From Panacagrimonas perspica (GTDB lineage: Bacteria > Pseudomonadota > Gammaproteobacteria > Nevskiales > Nevskiaceae), in NCBI RefSeq assembly GCF_004364935.1, contig NZ_SOBT01000008.1, positions 1,429,534 to 1,493,533 of the forward strand: a DNA stretch of 64,000 bases. Direction: 5' to 3'. The notes beneath the pieces were generated by a model. The model was given only the letters and a program-made list of their open reading frames with translations. It was not told the DNA's origin and made no database searches. This document shows positions 41,831 to 51,139 of the stretch, piece by piece; positions within the stretch are counted from its first letter, which is position 1, and every line of letters begins with the position of its first letter. Position numbers and translations under genes: made by a program.

Positions 41831-44695
41831 TCAACCGCCCTTGACGGGCTTGCCACCCGCGAGCGCCTCGCGGATCAATTCTTCCTGCTCTTTGTTGTGC
41901 ACCTTGAGATATCCGCCCGCGGTCGTCGCCATGCCGGGACGCGTCGCGTAGAACATCTGGTGCTGCGGCTGCAGGTAGATCTGCAGACGATGCTTGATCT
42001 GATACCAGGCACCCTGGTTCTCGGGCTCTTCCTGGCACCAGCAGACTTCCTTGGCGTTCGGGAACATCGCCAGCGCAGCCTCGTAGTCGGCGCGCGGGAA
42101 CGGATAGAGCTGCTCGATGCGGATCAGGGCGACGTCGGACATCTTCTCCTTCGCGCGTGCCTGGGCGAGGTCGAAGTAGACCTTGCCCGAGCAGAACACG
42201 AGACGGCGCACCTTCTGCTTGTCGAGCTGCTCGGTGTCGTGGATCAGCGGCTGGAAGCGGCCCTTCACCAGATCGTCCATCGACGACACCGACATCGGAT
42301 GACGCAGCAGCGACTTGGGCGTCATCACGATCAGCGGCAGGCGCAGCGAGCGCTTCATCTGGCGACGCAGCATGTGGAACATCTGGGCCGGCGTGGACGG
42401 CACGACGACCTGCTGATTGTTGCCGGCGCACAACTGCAGCCAGCGCTCCAGTCGGCCCGAAGAATGCTCGGGGCCCTGCCCTTCGTAGCCGTGCGGCAGG
42501 AAGATCGTCAGGCCGCAGAAACGGCCCCACTTCGCAAAACCGCTGGCGATGAACTGGTCGAACACCACCTGCGCGCCGTTGGCGAAGTCGCCGAACTGCG
42601 CTTCCCAGATCACCAGCGTGTCGGGGTCGGTCGTCGAGTAGCCGTATTCGAAGCCGAGCACGCCCTCTTCCGAAAGCAGCGTGTCGTTGACGATGAAGCG
42701 ATTGCGATCGGCGTCGAGGTGGCGCAGCGGCGTGTGGCGCTTGCCGTCCTTGGCGTCGTGCACGGTCGCATGGCGGTGGAAGAACGTTCCGCGGCGCGCG
42801 TCCTGACCAGACAGGCGCACCGAGAACCCTTCGTTGACCAGCGTGGCGTAGGCCAGCGTCTCGGCGAAGCCCCAGTCCATCGGCAGCTCGCCGGCGGCCA
42901 TCTTCGCGCGGTCCTCGTAGAGCTTCTGCACGCGCGCGTGCAGCGTGAAGCCATCCGGGAGTTTCGACACGCGCTCGTACAGCGAGCGCAGCAGGTCGAT
43001 CTTGGCCGAGGTGTCGGACGGCGTGTCCCACTCGCCCTTGCCGTAGTTGCTCCAGTTGACCGTGTGCTTGTTGCCGACCAGGCCCAGCGTCGTGCGCGCG
43101 ATGTTCTCGCCCTGGTCGAGGCCGGAGCGGTACTTCTTGACCAGCTCTTCGGCCTCGCCCTTCGCGATCGCGCCTTCTTCTTCGAGCTTCTTGGCGTAGA
43201 GCGTCAGCGTGGTCGGGTGCTTCTTGATCTTCTCGTACATCACCGGGCTGGTGACCGAGGGCTCGTCGGCCTCGTTGTGCCCCAGGCGGCGGTAGCAGCA
43301 GATGTCGACGATGACGTCCTTGTGGAATTCGTTGCGGAAGTCCATGGCCAGACGCGTGACGAAGACCACCGCTTCCGGATCGTCGCCGTTCACGTGGAAC
43401 ACCGGGCACTCGAGCATCTTGGCGATGTCGGTGCAGTAGCGCGACGTACGCGCTTCCTTGCTCGGCTGCGCCTCGATCGGATTCGGCGTCGTGAAACCGA
43501 TCTGGTTGTTGACGATGATGTGCACCGTGCCGCCGGTGCCGTAACCCTTGGCCTCGGACAGCTGCATCGTTTCCATGACGACGCCCTGGCCGGCGAACGC
43601 GGCGTCGCCGTGGATCAGCACCGGCACCACGCGCTCGCCCTTCTTGTCGTGGCGGCGCATCTGGCGCGCCTTGACGCTGCCCTCGACGACCGGGTTCACG
43701 ATCTCGAGATGCGAGGGATTGAAGGCCAGCACCATGTGCAGGCGCTTCGCGGACACTTCGATGTCCGCCGAGAAGCCCATGTGGTACTTCACGTCGCCCG
43801 AGCGCGACAGCGACTCGGCGGAATACTTGCCCTCGAACTCGGCGAACAGATCCTTCGGCGATTTGCCGAGCACGTTCACCAGCATGTTCAGACGGCCGCG
43901 ATGGGCCATGCCGATCAGCACTTCCTCGACGTCGCGCTCGGCGCAGGCCCGCAGCACCTCGTCCATCGCCGGCACCAACGCATCGCCGCCTTCGAGCGAG
44001 AAGCGCTTCTGGCCGACGTACTTGTTGTGCAGGTAACGCTCGAGACCTTCGGCCGCGACGAGCTGCAGCAGCGTGGACTTCTTGCGATCGAGCGCCAGCT
44101 TGGGCTTGAACGCCGTGCCTTCGAGGCGCTTCTGGATCCAGCGCTTCTCGGTGGTCTCGGTGATGTACATGTACTCGACACCGATGGTGTCGGTGTACAC
44201 CGCCTTGAGCAGCTTGAGGATCTCGCGCAGCGGCAGGCGATCGGTCGTCGCCAGCGACCCGGTGTTGAACACCGTGTCCATGTCGGCGCCCGACAGGCCG
44301 TGGAACGCCGGATCGAGGTCGGGAATCAGGTCGGTGGGCGCCAGGCCCAGCGGATCCAGGCGCGCCACCTGGTGACCGCGCACGCGGTAGTAGTTGATCA
44401 GGCGCAGCACCGCGGCCTGCTTCTCGGCGGCGCGCGCGTCGAACCCGGCGTCGGCGACCACCACCGTGCCCGGGCGCTTGTCACGACCCAGGGCCTCGAA
44501 CTTGGCGACGACGTCGCTGTGCGCGACCTCGCGCTCGGCGTTCTGATCCTGGATGTTGCGGAAATAGGCGCGCCAGCTCGGCTCGACCGATTCCGGGTCT
44601 TCGAGGAATTGTTCGTAGTAGCTCTCGACGAAGGCGGCGTTCTGCCCGCCGATCGAGGAGGAGGCGATGAAGCTTTGGTACTTGCTGTTCGTCAT
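41831..44695 (-). CDS. odhA: 2-oxoglutarate dehydrogenase E1
   Basis: The 954-aa thiamine-diphosphate enzyme decarboxylates 2-oxoglutarate in the TCA cycle. It shows YFRNIQDQN near the start, IGMAHRGRLNMLVNVLGK, the ThDP region VNNQIGFTT, HVNGDDPEAV, and LVIWEAQFGDFANGAQVVFD with C-terminal pyrimidine-binding parts. The length equals that of other bacterial OdhA/SucA. Operon with odhB; the lpdA gene is separate. Confidence 0.97.
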   Translation of the reverse strand: MTNSKYQSFIASSSIGGQNAAFVESYYEQFLEDPESVEPSWRAYFRNIQDQNAEREVAHSDVVAKFEALGRDKRPGTVVVADAGFDARAAEKQAAVLRLINYYRVRGHQVARLDPLGLAPTDLIPDLDPAFHGLSGADMDTVFNTGSLATTDRLPLREILKLLKAVYTDTIGVEYMYITETTEKRWIQKRLEGTAFKPKLALDRKKSTLLQLVAAEGLERYLHNKYVGQKRFSLEGGDALVPAMDEVLRACAERDVEEVLIGMAHRGRLNMLVNVLGKSPKDLFAEFEGKYSAESLSRSGDVKYHMGFSADIEVSAKRLHMVLAFNPSHLEIVNPVVEGSVKARQMRRHDKKGERVVPVLIHGDAAFAGQGVVMETMQLSEAKGYGTGGTVHIIVNNQIGFTTPNPIEAQPSKEARTSRYCTDIAKMLECPVFHVNGDDPEAVVFVTRLAMDFRNEFHKDVIVDICCYRRLGHNEADEPSVTSPVMYEKIKKHPTTLTLYAKKLEEEGAIAKGEAEELVKKYRSGLDQGENIARTTLGLVGNKHTVNWSNYGKGEWDTPSDTSAKIDLLRSLYERVSKLPDGFTLHARVQKLYEDRAKMAAGELPMDWGFAETLAYATLVNEGFSVRLSGQDARRGTFFHRHATVHDAKDGKRHTPLRHLDADRNRFIVNDTLLSEEGVLGFEYGYSTTDPDTLVIWEAQFGDFANGAQVVFDQFIASGFAKWGRFCGLTIFLPHGYEGQGPEHSSGRLERWLQLCAGNNQQVVVPSTPAQMFHMLRRQMKRSLRLPLIVMTPKSLLRHPMSVSSMDDLVKGRFQPLIHDTEQLDKQKVRRLVFCSGKVYFDLAQARAKEKMSDVALIRIEQLYPFPRADYEAALAMFPNAKEVCWCQEEPENQGAWYQIKHRLQIYLQPQHQMFYATRPGMATTAGGYLKVHNKEQEELIREALAGGKPVKGG

Positions 44696-44789
44696 GGATG
44701 TGTTCCGGTTGCCTTGCCAGCTTCCAATGCGCTCGCGACGTCCAGATGAAGCCCTGGCACTTCGCGGCGGGTCCCCGGCAGGCTCTGAA

Positions 44790-45695
44790 TTACGTTCCCG
44801 TTCTCAACGGGCGCTCGCGCGCCCAGTCCGCCGTCAAGCCACCGAGGTAGTCGCGGAATTCTTCCGCCAGCTCCGGGTGCTTGAGGCCGTATTCGACATT
44901 GGCCTTGAGGTAGCCGAGCTTGGAGCCGCAGTCGTAACGCGTGCCCTCGAACTCGTAGGCCAGGACGGTCTGCTCCTGGATCATGGCCTGGATGGCGTCC
45001 GTGAGCTGGATCTCGCCGCCCTTGCCGCGCGGCGTGCGCTCCAGCAGCTTGAAGATCCGCGGCGTCAGGATGTAGCGCCCGACGACCGCCAGATTGCTCG
45101 GCGCCTCTTCTGGCCGGGGCTTCTCGACGATCGCACGGATCTCGCCCAGGCCCGGCCCGACCGGGTGGATGTCCACGCAGCCGTAGCCCGAGATCTCTTC
45201 CTTGGGCACACGCTCGCAAGCGATGACGCTGGTGCCGTATTCCTGGTAGACCCGCTGCATCTGCGCGAGGCACGGACGCAGGCGTCCGTCGATGAGATCG
45301 TCGGCCAGGATCACCGAGAAATCCTCGTCGCCCACGGCCGGCCAGGCGCACAGCACGGCGTGACCCAGACCCAGGGCTTCGGCCTGGCGGATGAAGATGC
45401 AGGTGATGCCCGGCGGCAGGATTTCCTGGACCAGCTGCAGCAGCTTGTCCTTGCCGCGCTGCGCCAGCTCGGCCTCGAGTTCGTAGGCCTTGTCGAAGTG
45501 ATCCATGATCGAATTCTTCGAACGGCCGGTGATGAAGATCAGCTCTTCGGCGCCTGCGCTGATGGCTTCCTGCACGGCGTACTGGATCAGGGGTTTGTCG
45601 ACGACCGGCAGCATTTCCTTCGCGCTCGCCTTGGTGGCGGGCAGGAATCGCGTGCCCATGCCGGCGACCGGGAAAACCGCTTTACGGATACGCAT
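44790..45695 (-). CDS. galU: UTP-glucose-1-phosphate uridylyltransferase GalU
   Basis: The 301-aa enzyme makes UDP-glucose for lipopolysaccharide and osmolyte synthesis. It begins MRIRKAVFPVAGMGTRFLPA, the standard GalU start with the nucleotide-binding GxGTRFLP, followed by KEMLPVVDKPLIQYAV, EAPSNLAVVGRYIL and a conserved KLGYLKANVEYGLKH end. The ATG at 45695 is chosen over an extension to 45779. It is followed after 94 bp by odhA but probably has its own promoter. Confidence 0.96.
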   Translation of the reverse strand: MRIRKAVFPVAGMGTRFLPATKASAKEMLPVVDKPLIQYAVQEAISAGAEELIFITGRSKNSIMDHFDKAYELEAELAQRGKDKLLQLVQEILPPGITCIFIRQAEALGLGHAVLCAWPAVGDEDFSVILADDLIDGRLRPCLAQMQRVYQEYGTSVIACERVPKEEISGYGCVDIHPVGPGLGEIRAIVEKPRPEEAPSNLAVVGRYILTPRIFKLLERTPRGKGGEIQLTDAIQAMIQEQTVLAYEFEGTRYDCGSKLGYLKANVEYGLKHPELAEEFRDYLGGLTADWARERPLRTGT

Positions 45696-45814
45696 TCGGG
45701 CGTCCTGAACAGTCTCGAATCCGCTGCTCGGGCGTCCCCCGCGACTGGGGCGCACAGCGAGGCGGCTAAGTGGACGCATAGTCTAGGCGCTGAAGCCCTC
45801 GATTGCAGCGGGTG

Positions 45815-48800
45815 CTAGTGCTGTCCCTCTGGCATTCCGTGCAGGCCCGGCGTGTCGGAACCGCGGGCTTGCACCCATTCGGGGCGCGACTTCGCCAGCC
45901 GGTAATACAAGGGCGGCAGCGCGAGCAGGGTCAGCACCGTGGACGCGATCGTCCCGAACAGCAGCGAAGTGGCCAGCCCGATGAAGAGCGGGTCGCGGAA
46001 CAGCACCAGCACGCCCAGGATCATCGCCGCCGAGGTCAGCAGGATCGGACGCAGGCGCACCGCGCCGGCAAGCTGGACGGCCTCGCGCAGGCCATGGCCC
46101 TCGCGCTGGTGGTCGTGGATGAAATCGATGATCAGCAGCGAATTGCGGACCACCAGCCCGGCCAGCGCCACGACCCCGATCATCGAGGTCATGCTGAACT
46201 TGATGCCGACCAGCCAATGCCCGGGGAACACGCCGATCATCCCCAGCGGGATCGCCGTCATGCCGACCAGCGGCAGCGTGAAGGACCGGTAGTTGGCGAC
46301 CAGCACCAGGAAGATAAGCACCACGACGACGCCCAGGATCTGGCTCATGTCGCGGAACACGTCCAAGGTCACCCGGATCTCGCCGTCCCACAGCAGCTGG
46401 TAGCCGTCGACGGTGTTCGGGATCTGCGGCTCCAGGGTCAGATTCCCGGTCGTGAGTCTCTCGCCGTTCACTTCGAGACCGTCCAGCCGCCGGTCCATGT
46501 CCAGGATCGCGTAGGCCGGCGCCGAGATGTCGATGACGTTGCCGCCGACGTAGCTGACCGGTTCGTTGTCCTTGCGCAGCAGCGGCCGGTCGACACGCGC
46601 CTTCACCAGATGCGTGAGTTCCGACACCGGCACCGCGTCGCCATTACGGTTGCGCACAAGCGTGCGGTCCAGCAGCGCCGGATCCACCTCGAACTGCCGG
46701 GGCACCCGGATTCGCAGCGGCACCGGATTCTTCTCGCCCGGGATCTGCACCTCGGCCACGACCACGCCGGCCATCAGCGCGCGGATCGTCTGCTCGATGT
46801 CGGCGGTGGTCACGCCCGACAGCACGGCCTTCTCCTTGTCGACGACGATGTCGAACTGCTCGGCGTCCGCGACTTCGCTGTCGTAGACGTCGACCATGCC
46901 GTACGTCTTCTGGAATTCCTGCTTCACACGAGCCGAGAACGCGCGCAGCACCTCGGGATCCGGCCCGTGGATGTTGGCCAGCACCGTCGCCACCGTGGGC
47001 GGCCCCGGCGGGGCTTCGAAGAACCGCAATTCCAGTCCGGGATGACGGGCGAGCAGCGGTTCGGCGGCGACGCGCAACTCGTCCAGCACCGCACGCGAGC
47101 CGGTCTTGCGCGCCGCCTTGTCAATCAGGTTGATGCGGATCTCCGCCTGGTTCGCCCCGACGCGCGCGCCGGCGCCGTTGACCTGCCCGGCGAAATCCAG
47201 CACGCCGGGCATGCCGACGTAGCTCAGGTAGTTCGTGACCATCGGATGCCGGCCGACGAGCTTGCCGAACTCGCGTGCCACGCGGTCCGTGACCTCGATC
47301 GGCGTCGACTCGGGCATGTCCAGCGTGGCGCTGAAGGTGTTGTGGTTCTCCACCGGCATGATCGCCAAACCCACGCCGCCGAACGACAGCGGACCGCTGA
47401 TTCCCGCAGGCCGGATGAACTGCCAGGCCGGCATCATCAGCGACGCGACCAGCGCCAGCCCCACTCCGACGAACAGCCATCGGCGCCGGCGCGAGTCGTC
47501 GAGGAAGGGCGTGATGATGCGGATGTACAGGCGCTGCATCGGACTGTGACCGGTCGCAGCGTGCACCGGCGCGTGCCGCGAGCGCGGCAGCCAGCGCTGG
47601 CTGGCCCAGGGCACCACCAGGAAGGCCAGCAGCAGCGACAGGCCCACCGCGACCGACACGTTCACGCTCACCGACTTGAAGAACGCGCCGTTCATGCCGC
47701 TGAGCTGGCTCAGCGAGGCGAAGGCCAGCACGATCGTGATCGTCGCCATCGTCGTCGGCGTGCCGATCTCGTGCGTTGCCAGCACCGCCGAGCGCAGCCG
47801 GTCGGTCGTCCCCTGCTCGTAGTGCCGATGGATGTTCTCCATCACGACGATCGCATCGTCGACCAGCATGCCCAGCGACATGATCAGCGCGAACAGCGAA
47901 ATGCGATTGATCGTGAAGCCCGTGAGCATGTCGATGGTCAAGGTCAGGCCGAGCACCAGCGGCACCGCCAGGCACACGATCATCGCCTGGCGCAGACCCA
48001 GGAACGGAATCAGCACCAGCATCACGGCGGCGACGGCAATCGCCAGTTCGAAGATCAGCGAGTTCACCGTGTGATCGGCGATCTGCCCGTCGTCGCGCGT
48101 CGTCACCACCTCGACGCCGGCCGGCACGAACTGCGCCTTCATCTTGGCGACCTGCTCGAGGATGTCGCGGCTCACGCGGACCGAATTGGTGTGCGGCTTC
48201 TTGGCCACCGACACCGTCACCGACGCCATCTCGCCGACGCTGTCGTCCGCCGAATAGCGTGGGTCTCCGGGGCCGAATGCCAGGCGCGTCAGCGCGTCAC
48301 GCTCGGGGACCGGCCCGTCGACGACGTCGCCGATGTCCTCGAGATAGATCAGCTGCCCACGATGCGCGCCCAGCGGCAGCCGGCGGATCTCCTCGAGCGA
48401 CGGCAGGCGCCCCCTGAGATACACGCTGCGGCGCTGGCCGTCGCCTACCAGGTCTCCCACGACGGCCGAGACGTTGCTGGCCGCGACCATCGCGATGCCC
48501 TCGTTCATCGTCACGCCGAAGGCCTGCAGCCGGGCCGGATCGAGGTTGACGCGAATCTCCCGTTCGCGGCCGCCGTGGATCTGCGTCACCGACACTTCCT
48601 CGATCGTGTTCAGACGTTCGCCGATGCGCTCGGCAAGACGGCGCAGCGCGTAGTCGTCGTAGCGGTTCGACGCCAGCGTCACCGTCACGATGGCGACGTC
48701 GTCCGCGTCCACCTGCTGGATCAGCGGCTCCTTGGTTGCGGCGGGCAGCAGATGTCGTCCCTCCGCCACCTTCTGCCGCACGCGGTTGATCGCGGCGTCC

Positions 48801-49126
48801 TTGTCGGTGCCCACGAAGAACTGCAGCTGGATCCGCCCCATTCCGGGCATCGCCGCCGCGTAGCTGTGCTCGATGCCCTCGATCTCGCGCAGCCGCGCTT
48901 CCATCGGCGCCACGATGAGACGCTCGACCTCCGTCGACGTGGCGCCCGGCAGTTCGAACGTCACCTGCGCACCGGGCACCAGGATCTGGGGATTCTCTTC
49001 GCGCGGCGTATTGAGCGCGGCGAACAGCGCCAGCAGCAGGATCGCCACCACGAACAGCGGCGTCAGCTTCGAGTCGACGAAGGTCCGGGCGATGATGCCC
49101 GCAGAATTGAGCCGGGGTTCAGACAC
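45815..49126 (-). CDS. RND efflux permease
   Basis: The protein of about 1103 aa has the AcrB/HAE-type fold: an N-terminal helix (LTPLFVVAILLLALFAAL), periplasmic porter domains, ELAIAVAAVMLVLIPFLG, SLGMLVDDAIVVMENIHRHYE with the proton-relay Asp pair, and repeated helices in the second half (VVVLIFLVLVANYRSFTLP). It exports drugs or lipids with its adaptor and an outer-membrane factor, which is not in the window. The start may be GTG 49126 (MSEPRLNSAG) or TTG 49144; neither has a strong ribosome-binding site. Confidence 0.92.
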   Translation of the reverse strand: MSEPRLNSAGIIARTFVDSKLTPLFVVAILLLALFAALNTPREENPQILVPGAQVTFELPGATSTEVERLIVAPMEARLREIEGIEHSYAAAMPGMGRIQLQFFVGTDKDAAINRVRQKVAEGRHLLPAATKEPLIQQVDADDVAIVTVTLASNRYDDYALRRLAERIGERLNTIEEVSVTQIHGGREREIRVNLDPARLQAFGVTMNEGIAMVAASNVSAVVGDLVGDGQRRSVYLRGRLPSLEEIRRLPLGAHRGQLIYLEDIGDVVDGPVPERDALTRLAFGPGDPRYSADDSVGEMASVTVSVAKKPHTNSVRVSRDILEQVAKMKAQFVPAGVEVVTTRDDGQIADHTVNSLIFELAIAVAAVMLVLIPFLGLRQAMIVCLAVPLVLGLTLTIDMLTGFTINRISLFALIMSLGMLVDDAIVVMENIHRHYEQGTTDRLRSAVLATHEIGTPTTMATITIVLAFASLSQLSGMNGAFFKSVSVNVSVAVGLSLLLAFLVVPWASQRWLPRSRHAPVHAATGHSPMQRLYIRIITPFLDDSRRRRWLFVGVGLALVASLMMPAWQFIRPAGISGPLSFGGVGLAIMPVENHNTFSATLDMPESTPIEVTDRVAREFGKLVGRHPMVTNYLSYVGMPGVLDFAGQVNGAGARVGANQAEIRINLIDKAARKTGSRAVLDELRVAAEPLLARHPGLELRFFEAPPGPPTVATVLANIHGPDPEVLRAFSARVKQEFQKTYGMVDVYDSEVADAEQFDIVVDKEKAVLSGVTTADIEQTIRALMAGVVVAEVQIPGEKNPVPLRIRVPRQFEVDPALLDRTLVRNRNGDAVPVSELTHLVKARVDRPLLRKDNEPVSYVGGNVIDISAPAYAILDMDRRLDGLEVNGERLTTGNLTLEPQIPNTVDGYQLLWDGEIRVTLDVFRDMSQILGVVVVLIFLVLVANYRSFTLPLVGMTAIPLGMIGVFPGHWLVGIKFSMTSMIGVVALAGLVVRNSLLIIDFIHDHQREGHGLREAVQLAGAVRLRPILLTSAAMILGVLVLFRDPLFIGLATSLLFGTIASTVLTLLALPPLYYRLAKSRPEWVQARGSDTPGLHGMPEGQH

Positions 49127-49162
49127 GGATGCGGCCGGAAGCAACGCACGCCGGCCGCGTCA

Positions 49163-50341
49163 TCACGGCGTTGCACCAGCAGCCGCGATGCGATCGCCCT
49201 CGCGCATCCTGGAGGTGGGCGCCACGATCACGCGTTCGTTGGGCTCCAGCCCCGCGAGCACGACGAAGCCATCCGCCGCGCCGTGTTCGGTGCGAAGCCA
49301 GCGAAAATTCAGACGCTGCCCGGCATCCACGACGTAGACGCCGGTGAGCCCGCCCCGGTCCACCAGTGTCGAGGCCGGAACCACCAGCGCCTGCTTCTTG
49401 CCGATCGTGAACTGCCCGCGGCCGAACATGCCCGGCAGCAGTCCCTGCGTCGGCGGGATCGAGACCTTCACCTGGAAGCCGCGCGTCACCGGATCACCGG
49501 AAGCCACGAGGCGCAGCACCTCGCCGCGTATCGGCGCGCGCAAGGCGTCGATCTGCACGTCGACCGGATCGCCGATGCGGATATCCGTCACGCGTTGTTC
49601 GACCGCATGCGTTTCGAACAGCAGCGCGGTGTCCGATTCGACGGTCACCAGCGGCGTACCCGGCGACGCGAGGTCACCGGCGCGCTGGTGCCGCGCGACG
49701 ACCACGCCGGCAACGGGGCTGAGGATGCGCGTGTACTGGCGTTCGGACAGCGCACGCGCCAGCGCCGCCTCCGCGCCCTGCAGTGATTCGTCCGCGGACT
49801 GCTGCAGCAGCAGCGCCTTGCGCCGATGCGCCTGCGCGACCATGCCCTTGGCCAGCAGCTTCTCGCTGTCCTCGAGATCTCGCCGGGCATCGGCGCTGGC
49901 CGCCAGAGCCTTGTCGCGTTCGGCCTGCGCCATGCGCACATCGGCCTCGATGTCCTGGCTGTCGAGCGTCGCCAGCAGTTGCCCGAGCTGCACCCGCTCG
50001 CCCTCGCGCACGTTCACGGTCCGCACGTAGGCGGCCGTGCGCGAGCTGATCTCCACGCGCTCGTCCGACACCACGGTGCCGGTGGTGGTGTAGATCACCG
50101 GGATTTCGCGCGTCGCGACCACGGTCGTGGCGGCCTCGAATACCCGCGCTTCCGGCGGCGCGTTCGGCTTCGGATCTCCACCGCAGGCCGACAGCAGCAG
50201 GCTCAGCGCAGCTATGCCGCAGGCGGTGCACACGTGCCGGAAACGAGAGTCGACAGCAGCACTGCGCCCGCGGTCACGTCGCGTCTGGACTCCCGATTCC
50301 GAAGCCCTTTGGACGAAGCCGCGGCGGCGCAGGCGGTTCAC
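49163..50341 (-). CDS. RND periplasmic adaptor (HlyD/MFP family)
   Basis: The product has a lipoprotein signal (CGIAALSLLLSACGGD, lipobox LSAC), a lipoyl-like segment (YVRTVNVREGERVQLGQLLA), a coiled-coil hairpin, and a beta-barrel end with VPASTLVDRGGLTGVYVVDA. It bridges permease and outer-membrane channel. The GTG at 50341 overlaps the marR stop (GTGA) and supplies positive residues before the hydrophobic core; GTG 50233 is an alternative with a very short, uncharged leader. The stop is shortly before the permease. Confidence 0.9.
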   Translation of the reverse strand: MNRLRRRGFVQRASESGVQTRRDRGRSAAVDSRFRHVCTACGIAALSLLLSACGGDPKPNAPPEARVFEAATTVVATREIPVIYTTTGTVVSDERVEISSRTAAYVRTVNVREGERVQLGQLLATLDSQDIEADVRMAQAERDKALAASADARRDLEDSEKLLAKGMVAQAHRRKALLLQQSADESLQGAEAALARALSERQYTRILSPVAGVVVARHQRAGDLASPGTPLVTVESDTALLFETHAVEQRVTDIRIGDPVDVQIDALRAPIRGEVLRLVASGDPVTRGFQVKVSIPPTQGLLPGMFGRGQFTIGKKQALVVPASTLVDRGGLTGVYVVDAGQRLNFRWLRTEHGAADGFVVLAGLEPNERVIVAPTSRMREGDRIAAAGATP

Positions 50342-50865
50342 GCGTTCCTGCTCACGATCCGCTCGGCCTTGTCCATCGAGGCGATGACTGCGCGCAACAG
50401 ATGTTCCAGCGTCTGCTTGTCCTTCGGGCTCAGGGCACCAAAGGATTCGGCCACGATCGGCGCGAAGCGGCTCGCATAGGTCTTGACTCGCTTGCGTCCG
50501 GCAGCGGTGATCGTCACCCGCTTGCGTCGTGCATCGCGCTCGTGCACGTCGACCCGCACCAGCTTGTCGGACAGCAGCAAGTCGAGGATGCGGGTCATGT
50601 TGGCCCGGTTCTGCCCCACCTGTTCGCACAGCGACGTCGGCGTGATGCCCGCTTTGCCACTGGCCACAATGACGACCAGCGTGTGGAACGAGCTCTCGGT
50701 CAGCCCTGCCGGTCGCAGCATCGGATCCGTGAACGCCGTGATCCCCTGGCTGGCCACGCGGATCAGGCGCATCAGGGTCACGTCCTGCTGCGGAACGTCA
50801 GGGACGCTTTCGCGCCAGCCGGGGCCGCTGGAGTCGATCGCGAGAAGGCGGTCGTTGGTTTTCAT
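50338..50865 (-). CDS. MarR-family transcriptional regulator
   Basis: The 175-aa winged-helix protein has the MarR pattern: LRPAGLTESSFHTLVVIVAS, GITPTSLCEQVGQNRANMTR (recognition helix), ILDLLLSDKLVRVDVHERDA and RRKRVTITAAGRKRVKTYAS. Members repress efflux genes until a ligand binds. It is the first gene of the operon with the adaptor and permease, overlapping the adaptor by 4 bp. A palindrome lies 13 bp upstream of its ATG. Confidence 0.93.
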   Translation of the reverse strand: MKTNDRLLAIDSSGPGWRESVPDVPQQDVTLMRLIRVASQGITAFTDPMLRPAGLTESSFHTLVVIVASGKAGITPTSLCEQVGQNRANMTRILDLLLSDKLVRVDVHERDARRKRVTITAAGRKRVKTYASRFAPIVAESFGALSPKDKQTLEHLLRAVIASMDKAERIVSRNA

Positions 50866-50877
50866 GCGCGACGTTGA

Positions 50878-50895
50878 TAGTACATTAACGTACTA
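50878..50895. promoter_or_regulatory. candidate MarR operator (palindrome)
   Basis: TAGTAC-ATTAAC-GTACTA has 6-bp perfect inverted arms and a partly symmetric centre, in an AT-rich stretch unlike its surroundings. Placed 13 bp before the marR ATG, it suits autorepression of the efflux operon. Confidence 0.65.
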
Positions 50896-50914
50896 GTTTG
50901 TCGACGCGCGTACC

Positions 50915-50985
50915 CGTAGCCCGGACGAAGTCCGGGGTTGCCACTCGACCTGCGGGGAAAAGCCCCGGGTTTCACCCGGGCTACG
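50915..50985. repeat. REP element, CGTAGCCCGGG family (copy E)
   Basis: CGTAGCCCGGACGAAGTCCG (left) and CCCCGGGTTTCACCCGGGCT (right) enclose CCACTCGACCTGCGGGGAAA. Orientation is opposite to copy F at 51067. Confidence 0.88.
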
Positions 50986-50993
50986 ACCGGTGA

Positions 50994-51050
50994 CCAGCCC
51001 AACCGTCCGGTGAAGTGCACCTTGTCCGAGGTGCGCGACGACAACGCGAA
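50994..51050 (-). pseudogene. gene-tail scar: divergent copy of the MaoC-like gene 3' end
   Basis: This segment aligns, 146 bp apart, with 51140-51196, the end of the MaoC-like gene, with 8 mismatches in 57 by hand alignment. Both read SRTSDKVHFTGRLG on the minus strand; here the stop codon is TGG. Most differences are in third codon positions. It lies between REP copies E and F in the same direction as the intact gene. Confidence 0.75.
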
Positions 51051-51066
51051 GGCCTTGGCCCTCAAC

Positions 51067-51135
51067 CGTAGCCCGGGTGAAACCCGGGACGTCGCTCGCA
51101 AATCGGGGGGAATCCCGGACTTCGTCCGGGCTACG
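51067..51135. repeat. REP element, CGTAGCCCGGG family (copy F)
   Basis: CGTAGCCCGGGTGAAACCCG (left) and CCCGGACTTCGTCCGGGCTACG (right) enclose ACGTCGCTCGCAAATCGGGG. Five bases later the MaoC-like gene ends. Confidence 0.88.
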
Positions 51136-51139
51136 AGGG

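Noticed and set aside
40667-44749. Open frame of 1360 codons on the plus strand across odhB-odhA
   Set aside because: Antisense shadow of two well-supported genes; composition is the reverse of GC-rich codons and no domain is visible.
45803-49786. Open frame of 1327 codons on the plus strand across the RND genes
   Set aside because: Antisense shadow with Arg/His/Gln-rich low-complexity product, no ribosome-binding site.
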